Shown here: positions 1 to 5,672 of the stretch, one piece after another
Layout: every line of letters starts with the position of its first letter
Position numbering within the stretch: position 1 is the first letter of the stretch
DNA from: Verrucomicrobiota bacterium
Lineage (GTDB): Bacteria > Verrucomicrobiota > Verrucomicrobiia > Chthoniobacterales > UBA10450
Direction: 5' to 3'
DNA: 5,672 bases
NCBI GenBank assembly: GCA_003221375.1
Contig: QHRI01000116.1
Coordinates: 1 to 5,672 of the forward strand
Translations under genes and position numbers: made by a program
Notes under the pieces: model-generated
The model's database searches: none
Told to the model about the DNA's origin: nothing
What the model saw: the letters and a program-made list of their open reading frames with translations, nothing else

Positions 1-262
1 GAGCCAGTGACGAACCATCATGGTGCACGATACGCGACAGTCGCTCCGGACTTTCACCGGGGGTCAACCGTTCTATTTCGATCTCGATCAAAGGCGGCAT
101 GACCCTGTTCCGTCGCAAAGCCAGGCCGCGCAAAATCATTATCGTTACCGAAACAATCGAGCACGCGAGCAACGGCCACATGAAAAGGCCGCCTTTCGTA
201 AGGAATCCAAACACGGTATTCACAGTTTGCGGAGTCTCGATAGTTATCGCGGCAAGAATCAT
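1..262 (-). CDS. exbB: ExbB/TolQ/MotA-family proton channel protein, N-terminal part (runs off the window)
   Basis: This frame opens with ATG at 262 and stays open to the window edge, giving 87 codons without a stop. The start overlaps the stop of the TonB-family gene in an ATGA arrangement (A of ATG at 262, TGA at 261-259), which indicates translational coupling. The visible protein has a short N-terminal segment, one hydrophobic helix at about residues 27-49 (beginning FMWPLLACSIVSV), then a basic, cytoplasmic-looking stretch (RGLALRRNRVMPP) and a charged helix ending SPERLSRIVHHDGSSLA. This is the usual layout of ExbB-like proteins: a first membrane helix followed by a large cytoplasmic domain. 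In the family, ExbB and ExbD form the inner-membrane proton channel that energises TonB. The second and third helices lie outside the window. TolQ or a MotA-like protein is the alternative, but direct coupling to a TonB gene favours ExbB. An ExbD gene probably follows, which cannot be seen here. Confidence 0.8.
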   Translation of the reverse strand, partial: MILAAITIETPQTVNTVFGFLTKGGLFMWPLLACSIVSVTIMILRGLALRRNRVMPPLIEIEIERLTPGESPERLSRIVHHDGSSLA

Positions 263-1227
263 CGGTTCGGGAAGATCGTGAATGGGATGTCCATGTCCAA
301 TCCTTCCGGCGGCAGCGTGGTCGCTAAGTCATCCGGCATGGGAGGCAATTGCGCTTCCTGAATCGATTGAATGCAAACGTTTGCCAAAGTCTCGTTTGAT
401 GAGTTTTCGACGACTTTTAGATTCTTCACGTGTCCGCTTCGATCCACTACAAAGACCACGCGAGCCGTGCCGATGGTCACTAAATCGATTTGCCGATCGA
501 TAAACGCGTACCAGCGTGAGCCAATCGCGTCCAAAAGAAACTTTTGATAACGACCAAGCGGCGTGCCCAGCGCATTCACGGAGGAGACGCCGCGGTTCGT
601 TATCCGGCCGGCGATCCTCGTTCGCTGTTTCATGGACCGATACGCGGATCGCGTTTGCGGAGATGTAACTGACTTCTCGACTGGCGGAGTGGGTTGTTGA
701 GTTAACATCGCAAATTGTTCCGCCGCAGTGACTGGAGCCGGTTGTGTCTGAGGCGCCGCCGACGGATTCGGATTCTCCTGTGGCGCTGCACTCGGTTGTG
801 GCTGCGCCCCTTTTGTTTCCAAGGAGTGTTGATGCGTCTCCAAATCCATAAATGGCCGATCTTTGCCAGTCTGCGACGGCAACGGCAATTCGCCAGTGGC
901 AGCTAGCTCGCTTGCTCCAATCGAATTGGCGTTGGATTCAAATGTTTTCTCTTTCGGTTCGGGCGCTTTTTTCGATTCGTCGTTTTCTATAAACGCTGAA
1001 TTTTTCGAGGTCGGCGCAAGATCGACGAGTGTCAGTTCAGCCGGCTTGTCCTCAACCGGAGCCGGCGGCGAGAAAACGCCGCCGAAGGCAGCAAGGAAAA
1101 ACGCCACAACCAAGTGAATGAGAATCGCTGCGAGTACCGCCAATAAAACCGTTCGCGTTTCATATTCGTGGTCACGAAGGCTTTCGGGATTGCCCGGCTG
1201 GGCGAACATAATGTCAGCCGTCGTCAT
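259..1227 (-). CDS. tonB: TonB-family energy transducer
   Basis: The product is 322 residues with the three-part layout of TonB. A short cytoplasmic N-terminus precedes a single membrane helix at about 25-48, which contains His38 in the context LAAILIHLVVAFF. This probably matches the conserved membrane histidine of TonB (His20 in E. coli), with Ala34 where the usual SxxxH motif has serine. A long periplasmic linker rich in Pro, Gln, Ala and Glu follows (about 52-195), with PSAAPQ twice (145-150, 155-160). After a basic segment (RSMKQRTRIAGR, 197-208) comes a C-terminal TonB-like domain at about 225-322, with RWYAFIDRQIDL, a strand pair around ARVVFVVDRSGHVKNLKVV, and PPMPDD. The family passes proton-motive force to outer-membrane receptors. 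The gene sits 69 bases downstream of the glycosylase gene and overlaps the ExbB-like gene by four bases. The start at 1227 has only a weak GAG upstream; Met7 at 1209 is a possible alternative. No TonB-dependent receptor is in view, so the substrate is unknown. Confidence 0.88.
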   Translation of the reverse strand: MTTADIMFAQPGNPESLRDHEYETRTVLLAVLAAILIHLVVAFFLAAFGGVFSPPAPVEDKPAELTLVDLAPTSKNSAFIENDESKKAPEPKEKTFESNANSIGASELAATGELPLPSQTGKDRPFMDLETHQHSLETKGAQPQPSAAPQENPNPSAAPQTQPAPVTAAEQFAMLTQQPTPPVEKSVTSPQTRSAYRSMKQRTRIAGRITNRGVSSVNALGTPLGRYQKFLLDAIGSRWYAFIDRQIDLVTIGTARVVFVVDRSGHVKNLKVVENSSNETLANVCIQSIQEAQLPPMPDDLATTLPPEGLDMDIPFTIFPNR

Positions 1228-1296
1228 GAGAGCGGTTTCTCAGTAGTCAGGAAAAGTTGGGCCTTGGAGGCTTCAGTTTAAGGCTGGAACATTATC

Positions 1297-2343
1297 TCAG
1301 GCCAGCGGTGCTGACAACTTGACTGACCGGGCCGTTCCCTTTCCTGATTCGGCTCTTGCATGGAGACGGCCGGCCCTCGGGCCGCACAAGGCGTGTTCCT
1401 CGGCGCGAGGGCGCGCCGGCCCATCGTCGGAGTTCTTCGCCATTGTGGATCTCCGTGAAGCCCTCCGCGCATGGTGAAACAAGTATTGCTGCGCGTAACC
1501 GCCGTTTTCGCCAAAATAGGTGTCCGAAAATTCGCGTAGCTCCAGTTCCGTAATTTTTTTCTTCTGCGGAAAATATTGTTGTTTCAAAACTCTCTCGATC
1601 CAGATGTCGATCGGAAATGCGCGCAAGCGCTCGTAGGCAAAGAGCATTACACAATTAGCTACCTTTGCGCCCACGCCCGGCAACGAGCATAGCTTTTCCC
1701 TAAGGTCCGGATCAGACAGACCCGACCATACTTCAAGGTCCGCTTCGCCCGAGCTAACGAGTTGTGCGCTCACAAGCAAATTTTTGGCGCGATAGCCCAG
1801 TGCACATTCGCGTAAATCGTGCTCGGTAGCACCCGCGATTCGTCTCGCTGGCGGAAACGTGTAAACCACATGATCACCGACTTTTCGTCTGTCGCCAAAG
1901 CGCCGCCGGAGCGCGAGCGAAATCTGACGAATATGCGCCACCTGTTTCATCGACGAACAGATGAACGTGGCCAGACATTCCCATTTCGGCTGGCGAATGA
2001 TCCTTAAACCGCGACAAAATTCTCGCGCTGCGTTCATTACCGGATCGTCCGGGAATGACGCGCAGATTTCCGCCAGTGGATGATCAAGCGCGAAGTAATG
2101 TGCAATCGAGTACGCAACTGGAGGGACGAACCCCTGTGAGCCCAATCTCTTGACGCGTCGCTTTCCCGGCGTCGCGGGAGCTCCGCCCTCCATGTTTACT
2201 TTCAAGACGTTCCCCCGCTGCTCTACATAAACCGGCGCATCGCCGATTACTCCCACGAATCCATGACCGATCCTTTGCCAATGAAAGACCTGGCCGGAAT
2301 CGAGTGTCTTTTCTAAATCAAAATTCGGTGCGTCGATTTCCAT
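1297..2343 (-). CDS. ogg: OGG1-type 8-oxoguanine DNA glycosylase (HhH-GPD family)
   Basis: Base-excision repair enzyme predicted to remove 8-oxoguanine from DNA and cut the strand by its lyase activity. The N-terminal OGG domain has LDSGQVFHW, matching LCSGQSFRW of human OGG1. The helix-hairpin-helix reads LPGVGAKVANC, followed by the GPD loop FPIDIW. By alignment from memory with human OGG1, catalytic Lys249 and Asp268 match Lys227 and Asp246, Cys253 matches Cys231, Gln315 matches Gln285 in GYAQQYLF, and Arg204 matches Arg185 in LGYRAK (numbering from ATG 2343). The human NNNIAR stretch reads MKQVAH here, so two residues that read the opposite cytosine are changed. I chose ATG 2343 because the family fold begins just after it. 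An in-frame TTG at 2373 with AAGG close upstream would add ten residues. The last ~45-55 residues lie in a GC-rich hairpin region and match nothing I know, so the original end may be near 1455. The gene is divergent from the symporter and may be cotranscribed with tonB. Confidence 0.9.
   Translation of the reverse strand: MEIDAPNFDLEKTLDSGQVFHWQRIGHGFVGVIGDAPVYVEQRGNVLKVNMEGGAPATPGKRRVKRLGSQGFVPPVAYSIAHYFALDHPLAEICASFPDDPVMNAAREFCRGLRIIRQPKWECLATFICSSMKQVAHIRQISLALRRRFGDRRKVGDHVVYTFPPARRIAGATEHDLRECALGYRAKNLLVSAQLVSSGEADLEVWSGLSDPDLREKLCSLPGVGAKVANCVMLFAYERLRAFPIDIWIERVLKQQYFPQKKKITELELREFSDTYFGENGGYAQQYLFHHARRASRRSTMAKNSDDGPARPRAEEHALCGPRAGRLHARAESGKGTARSVKLSAPLA
1321..1440. repeat. GC-rich island with two tight inverted repeats, inside the 3' end of the glycosylase gene
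   Basis: By hand count 1321-1440 is about 70% G+C, against about 43% for 1501-1620 in the same gene and 52% for 1261-1320. It holds two near-perfect palindromes: CGGCCC-TC-GGGCCG at 1371-1384, and CGGCGCG-AGGG-CGCGCCG at 1401-1418 (seven-base stem, four-base loop). GCCGGCCC also occurs twice in direct orientation (1369-1376 and 1415-1422). All three minus-strand frames are open across it, so the open frame itself is weak evidence of coding. Paired GC-rich hairpins of this size resemble dispersed REP-like elements found at gene ends; that it is a multicopy element is inference. It could also act as a barrier hairpin in the mRNA. Neither stem is followed by a T-run on the coding strand, so it is not a typical intrinsic terminator. 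Confidence 0.5.
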
Positions 2344-2476
2344 GCGCTGCACAAATAAACGTCCAATGTCCAACCCACCTTCGCAACGCTACGGCCCGGC
2401 GAGCGCCCAGCGTCCGAAATTGACGTTTAGAAAAACTGCTTTGCGGCGATGAAATATTCTGTCACCTAAGGTCCCC
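2344..2476. promoter_or_regulatory. Divergent intergenic region between the glycosylase and symporter genes
   Basis: This 133-base gap (103 if the TTG start at 2373 is used) separates two divergent genes and must hold the promoters for both unless they lie within coding sequence. A TTGACG at 2420-2425 looks like a -35 box, but no good -10 box lies 16-18 bases downstream; the AT-rich GAAATATTCT at 2451-2460 is about 29 bases away. No clear operator palindrome was seen. The call rests on gene layout, not on a recognised promoter. Confidence 0.35.
2468..2471 (+). promoter_or_regulatory. Ribosome binding site of the symporter gene
   Basis: AAGG lies five bases upstream of ATG 2477 (AAGG-TCCCC-ATG). 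It is the best-spaced Shine-Dalgarno match at any start in the window and supports 2477 as the true start. Confidence 0.55.
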
Positions 2477-4096
2477 ATGGATGCACGACTCGCGATCGAC
2501 AGTGCGGTTTTGCTGCTCTATTTCGTTCTCATCATCTCCATCGGCCTTTACATGGGCCGGAAGGAGGAAAACCTCAAAGATTTCGCGCTCGGCGGGCGTC
2601 GCATTCCATGGTGGGCGGTGCTCGCTTCGCTGGTGGCGGCTGAAACAAGTGCCGGCACATTTTTCGGAACGCCCGGGGAGGGCTTCAGTCACCGCGATTA
2701 CACCTACCTGCAACTCGCCTTCGGCACGATCATTGGACGCGTTCTGGTCAGCTATATTTTCATCAAACCCTATTACGACTACAAAGTTTTCTCGATCTAT
2801 GAGTACCTGACCGCGCGCTTTGGGGTTGCGAGTAAGAATGCAGCTTCCGCTGTTTTCATGATTACCCGTCTGCTCGCTTCCGGAGCGAGGTTATATGTCG
2901 CAGCCATCGCACTCGCTCTTGCCTATGAAATGATCAGCGGCACTCGACCAAATCAAACTCAAACTCTGTGGATTTACCTCGGTGCCACGGTTGCCATCGT
3001 CATTCTCACGGCGGTTTACACCACGTTCGGTGGTATTAAGGCCGTCATCTGGACTGATTTGATTCAAGCTTCGATCATGATTGGGAGCGCGTTAATTGCG
3101 CTTGCTTTGCTTTACTTTGCAATTCCAGGCGGCTGGCACGAGATCGTGCAACGCCACGGCGCCTTTCAAGTCTCGGATCTCATCACAACCGGTCTCGATC
3201 CGGCCAAACACGGCTGGGACCAGGTGAAGAGCATGTTCGAAACAGAGTACACAATCTTTGCCGGGTTGATCGGGGCAGCGTTCATCACGATGGGAACACA
3301 CGGCACGGATCAGGACATGGTGCAGCGAATGTTGACTGCGCCCGACATACGCCGGAGCCGTCGCTCTCTTATTTGTTCGGCGCTCGCCGACATCCCGATC
3401 GCGCTTACGTTTCTCAGCATCGGACTGCTGCTGTGGGTTTACTATCAAGCCCATCCCGATCCGACGCTGCCCAAGACTCCGAACGAAACATTCTGCCACT
3501 TCATTCTCTATCAAATGCCAGTGGGACTTCGCGGATTGCTCCTGGCCGGAATCTTTGCCACCGCCATGGGATCGCTCAGCACCGCGTTGAACGCGCTCGC
3601 TACCAGTTTCACGCGAGATTGGTACGAGCCGTACTTCAACCCCGAAGCCACGGACGCGCAAAGCTTGCGCGCTGTGCGTTGGGCGACCGTGTGGTTTTCT
3701 GTCCTGATGATCATTGTTGCATCGACAACGGCCTATCTTGTCATCGTGCATCCCAATGTCCGAATCATCCCGATCGTGCTCGGGATTTTCGGCTACACCT
3801 ACGGCTCACTTCTGGGTGTGTTTTTCGCAGGAATGCTAACCAGGACGCGCGGGAACGATCGCGGCAACATCATTGCCATGATCGTTGGCTTCACCATCGT
3901 CACCATCTTGAGCGGATTGCCTAACAACATCGCTGGGATTTTCGGAACAACCGCTTATCCGCAGCCGAACTGGCTTCCGGTGATGGCATTCCCGTGGTGG
4001 ATTTGTTTCGGAACAATCGTCACGTTTTTTGTGGCGATCTTGTTCCGTGCACCGGCGCCCGGTGAGACCACATCCAGAGCTATCGAGGCTCAATGA
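2477..4096 (+). CDS. Sodium:solute symporter (SSS family, SGLT/PutP-like)
   Basis: A 539-residue inner-membrane protein predicted to couple sodium entry to uptake of a small organic solute. Hydrophobic segments run throughout, consistent with 13 or so membrane helices of the LeuT-like fold. Family motifs appear in order: the first helix LLLYFVLIISIGLYMGRK (12-29), the ALGGRRIPWW loop and second helix with AAETSAGTFFG (37-64), FSIYEYLTARFG (105-116), YTTFGGIKAVIWTDLIQ (181-197), GTDQDMVQRML (276-286), and the helix FATAMGSLSTALNALATSF (360-378). The Ser366/Ser368/Thr369 cluster there matches the region that binds sodium in vSGLT. The length is normal for the family. The solute (sugar, amino acid or other) cannot be read from the sequence. 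The start is supported by AAGG at good spacing. The gene is monocistronic: divergent from the glycosylase gene and overlapping the convergent BrkB-family gene by 17 bases at its 3' end. Confidence 0.93.
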   Translation: MDARLAIDSAVLLLYFVLIISIGLYMGRKEENLKDFALGGRRIPWWAVLASLVAAETSAGTFFGTPGEGFSHRDYTYLQLAFGTIIGRVLVSYIFIKPYYDYKVFSIYEYLTARFGVASKNAASAVFMITRLLASGARLYVAAIALALAYEMISGTRPNQTQTLWIYLGATVAIVILTAVYTTFGGIKAVIWTDLIQASIMIGSALIALALLYFAIPGGWHEIVQRHGAFQVSDLITTGLDPAKHGWDQVKSMFETEYTIFAGLIGAAFITMGTHGTDQDMVQRMLTAPDIRRSRRSLICSALADIPIALTFLSIGLLLWVYYQAHPDPTLPKTPNETFCHFILYQMPVGLRGLLLAGIFATAMGSLSTALNALATSFTRDWYEPYFNPEATDAQSLRAVRWATVWFSVLMIIVASTTAYLVIVHPNVRIIPIVLGIFGYTYGSLLGVFFAGMLTRTRGNDRGNIIAMIVGFTIVTILSGLPNNIAGIFGTTAYPQPNWLPVMAFPWWICFGTIVTFFVAILFRAPAPGETTSRAIEAQ

Positions 4097-4994
4097 GGAG
4101 CTGGGCCCGCACGGCTTCACTCCAGAGCATCGCGCGGTGATTAGGAATAATGCCAGAGCCGAACTTGCGGGCATAAACCTTCGTGAACTCGGCGCCGAAA
4201 AACAAAATACAGGCCGAATAGTAAACCCAAAGCAACACAATCACTACCGATGCCGCTGCCCCGTAGGCCGAAGTGACGCTGCTGGCGCCGAGATAGAACC
4301 CGATGAGAAATTTGCCGAGCACAAACAGCAGTGACGTAACGGCTGCGCCAATCCATACGTCATGCCAGCCGATGCGCACATTGGGCAGAATCTTGAAGAT
4401 CATCGCGAACAGCAGCGTGATGATCGCGAGAGAGCCCAGAAAATCCAACGCCTGCCACACCAATGCCGGCAAGGGTAGCAGCCAATTCATATATTTGCTA
4501 AGAGCGGTCAGGATGGCGTTGAGCAGCAAGGACACCAAGAGTAGAAAACCTACGGATAGCACCATCGAGAAAGTCAGGAACCGATCCCGGATTAGCCGGA
4601 GCAATGTGCGGCCCGGCCTAACGACAACGCCCCAAATGATGTTAAGAGCATCTTTTAATTCGCTAAATACTGCCGAAGCACCAAACACCATCGCCGCGAC
4701 ACCGGCGATCACGGCCAATGTTCCCGTTCTTTTTTGCGCCGCCGTAGTAACCAATAGCGCCTCGAGCGCGTCCGCCGCACGGGGCCCTGCTAATGCTTCG
4801 AGTTGCGCGGCAACCTGATCTCGCACCGTTTGCTCACTGAAAATGAGCGCTGCGATCGAGACAGCGATGACCAACATCGGCGCCAGCGAAAAAACTGAGT
4901 AAAATGCCAGGGACGCGCTCAGCCGCAATGCGTTATCCTCCATCCATGCGCCGGCACTCTCCATCAACACCGAAGCGAAGTCGCGCGCGCGCAT
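4080..4994 (-). CDS. YihY/BrkB-family inner-membrane protein
   Basis: A 304-residue protein with six hydrophobic helices and the marks of the YihY/BrkB (formerly 'ribonuclease BN'-like) family. These are a first helix LSASLAFYSVFSLAPML (25-41) after an amphipathic lead, a second helix AVIAGVAAMVFGASAVF (94-110) ending at LKDALNIIW, and helices near 142-165, 182-203 and 213-237. The last segment is SAYGAAASVVIVLLWVYYSA (242-261), then FFGAEFTKVYARKFG. The role is poorly defined; the family is thought to be transport-related, and the old tRNA-nuclease label is generally regarded as an error. I prefer the ATG at 4994 because MRARDFASVLMESAGAW then begins as family members do. In-frame ATGs at 5069, 5126 and 5153 extend it upstream, but the last two overlap the divergent gene head-on and 5069 leaves only 10 bases between the starts. 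No start has a clear Shine-Dalgarno site. The 3' end overlaps the symporter gene by 17 bases. Confidence 0.88.
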   Translation of the reverse strand: MRARDFASVLMESAGAWMEDNALRLSASLAFYSVFSLAPMLVIAVSIAALIFSEQTVRDQVAAQLEALAGPRAADALEALLVTTAAQKRTGTLAVIAGVAAMVFGASAVFSELKDALNIIWGVVVRPGRTLLRLIRDRFLTFSMVLSVGFLLLVSLLLNAILTALSKYMNWLLPLPALVWQALDFLGSLAIITLLFAMIFKILPNVRIGWHDVWIGAAVTSLLFVLGKFLIGFYLGASSVTSAYGAAASVVIVLLWVYYSACILFFGAEFTKVYARKFGSGIIPNHRAMLWSEAVRAQLLIEPR

Positions 4995-5079
4995 CCAACT
5001 AGGAATTCGCAGCCAACAGCCGTTTCTGGCGCGTTTTTTAAGTACTGCCGTTGCAATTTCCACACGCATACGCGCCGTA
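4995..5079. promoter_or_regulatory. Short divergent intergenic region between the BrkB-family and DUF748-like genes
   Basis: With the starts chosen here, 85 bases separate two head-to-head genes, so any promoters for both must be packed or overlapping. It contains a short AT-rich patch (GTTTTTTAAGTACT, 5033-5046) and TTGCAA at 5051-5056, but I could not fit a convincing -35/-10 pair on either strand. The call is from layout only. Confidence 0.3.
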
Positions 5080-5672
5080 ATGAAATGGCTGGTCAAACGT
5101 TGGTGGTTTTGGCTGCTCCTTGTCATAGGCGCAGCGATCTTGGTCGTGCACATTTATCTCGCCATCTGGGTGCGCGATTACGTGAATCGCAAACTCTCGG
5201 AGATCCCCGGCTATCGCGCGCAGGTACAAGCCGTGACGCTGCATCTCTGGCGCGGCGCATATCAAATCCACTACATCGACATCAGAAAAACCAGCGGCAA
5301 AGTACCGGTGCCGTTTTTCTCGGCGCCACTAATAGACTTTTCCGTACAATGGCACGCCCTGATTTTCGAACATGCGCTGGTGGGAAATATCGAGATTCAT
5401 CGCGCGAAAATGAATTTCGTGAACGGCCCCACCGAGTCCACCCGCCAGACGGAAGTGGACGCTCCGTGGGCACAAAAGATCAAACAGCTTTACCCGCTCA
5501 AGATCAACCGATTTGCTGTGCACAACGGCGAATTGCATTATCGCGATTTCAGTCGGAAGCCAAAAGTTAACGTGGAAGCGGACCGGGTGCAGTTGGTAGC
5601 CATCAACCTCACCAACAGCAAGCGGCTTTCCAAAAGTCTCGTGGCGGATATCCGGATGGAAGGCCGGCCGTT
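5080..5672 (+). CDS. DUF748/AsmA-like membrane-anchored periplasmic protein, N-terminal part (runs off the window)
   Basis: An open frame begins at ATG 5080 and continues to the window edge: 197 codons plus two bases with no stop. The protein starts MKWLVKRWWFWLLLVIGAAI, a basic tip followed by one strong hydrophobic helix (about 8-28) that works as a membrane anchor or uncleaved signal. It is followed by IWVRDYVNRKLSEIPGYRA and then alternating beta-type segments, including VTLHLWRGAYQIHYIDIRK, SAPLIDFSVQW, HALVGNIEIHRAKMNFV and INRFAVHNGELHYRDF. The order 'membrane helix, short helix ending in a Gly-Tyr turn, scaffold of beta strands, then L/I-x-N-G-x-L-x-Y-x-D' is typical of the DUF748 and AsmA-like proteins of Gram-negative bacteria. 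These are thought to sit in the periplasm and act in envelope maintenance or lipid traffic; the exact role is not established. No Shine-Dalgarno site is visible. The frame is open upstream too, but no better start was found. The main alternative is a plain hypothetical envelope protein. Confidence 0.78.
   Translation, partial: MKWLVKRWWFWLLLVIGAAILVVHIYLAIWVRDYVNRKLSEIPGYRAQVQAVTLHLWRGAYQIHYIDIRKTSGKVPVPFFSAPLIDFSVQWHALIFEHALVGNIEIHRAKMNFVNGPTESTRQTEVDAPWAQKIKQLYPLKINRFAVHNGELHYRDFSRKPKVNVEADRVQLVAINLTNSKRLSKSLVADIRMEGRP

Noticed and set aside
20..361. Plus-strand open frames at 20-361 and 99-281
   Set aside because: Both lie antisense to the ExbB-like and TonB-family genes, which have clear family features. 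Their translations show no domain or membrane pattern.
1261..1284. Possible terminator between the glycosylase and TonB genes (GCCTT...AAGGC)
   Set aside because: The stem is only five bases with a 14-base loop and is not followed by a proper T-run on the minus strand.
1554..1560. Run of seven T (seven A on the coding strand) in the glycosylase gene as a frameshift site
   Set aside because: The reading frame is intact through it, with family motifs on both sides in the same frame, so there is no sign of a shift.
1278..1654. Alternative minus-strand frames overlapping the end of the glycosylase gene
   Set aside because: They are kept open by the GC-rich island and show no recognisable domain. 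The glycosylase frame alone carries the catalytic motifs.
2420..2460. Sigma-70 promoter for the symporter (TTGACG with TATTCT)
   Set aside because: The spacing of about 29 bases is far outside the normal 16-18, and no better -10 box lies in range.
3092..3751. Long minus-strand open frame within the symporter gene
   Set aside because: It is antisense to a gene with unmistakable SSS motifs, and its translation is rich in Arg/His/Gln with no domain character.
4303..4818. Plus-strand 171-codon open frame within the BrkB-family gene
   Set aside because: It is antisense to a conserved membrane protein. Its translation is low-complexity (Ala/Ser/Asn/Thr) and looks like a shadow frame.
5085..5570. 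Plus-strand 161-codon open frame starting at 5085
   Set aside because: It overlaps the DUF748-like gene in another frame. The frame from 5080 has a membrane anchor and family-like strands, whereas this one is Arg-rich with no such features.

Overview
The window holds six protein genes with almost no empty space. Two of them run off the ends. Base composition is moderate (roughly 43% to 55% G+C over most hand-counted stretches, with one island near 70%), Shine-Dalgarno sites are mostly weak, and the gene set is Gram-negative in character. The TonB and ExbB-like proteins imply an outer membrane, and the AsmA/DUF748-type protein fits that. The style of the proteins suggests a soil-type Verrucomicrobia (Spartobacteria-like) genome. 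That assignment is an impression from family resemblance, not a demonstrated result.

Left block, minus strand, read right to left: an OGG1-type 8-oxoguanine DNA glycosylase (about 2343 down to 1297), then a TonB-family energy transducer (1227 to 259), then the first 87 codons of an ExbB/TolQ/MotA proton-channel protein (262 to 1, continuing beyond the window). The last two overlap by four bases (ATGA) and so form a translationally coupled pair. ExbB and TonB would together use the proton-motive force to drive outer-membrane uptake. The glycosylase lies 69 bases upstream and is only possibly in the same transcript. Its 3' end carries a GC-rich hairpin-bearing island that encodes an unusual tail.

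Middle, plus strand: a complete sodium:solute symporter (2477 to 4096), divergent from the glycosylase and convergent with the next gene, which it overlaps by 17 bases.

Right block: a YihY/BrkB-family inner-membrane protein on the minus strand (4994 to 4080), and a divergent plus-strand gene from 5080 to the window end. The latter encodes a membrane-anchored DUF748/AsmA-like protein, of which 197 codons are visible.

No RNA genes, CRISPR array, transposase, prophage or phage-defence genes were seen. I found no clear new system. The points most worth a second look are the altered opposite-base residues in the glycosylase, its GC-rich hairpin tail, and the compact arrangement of gene ends.
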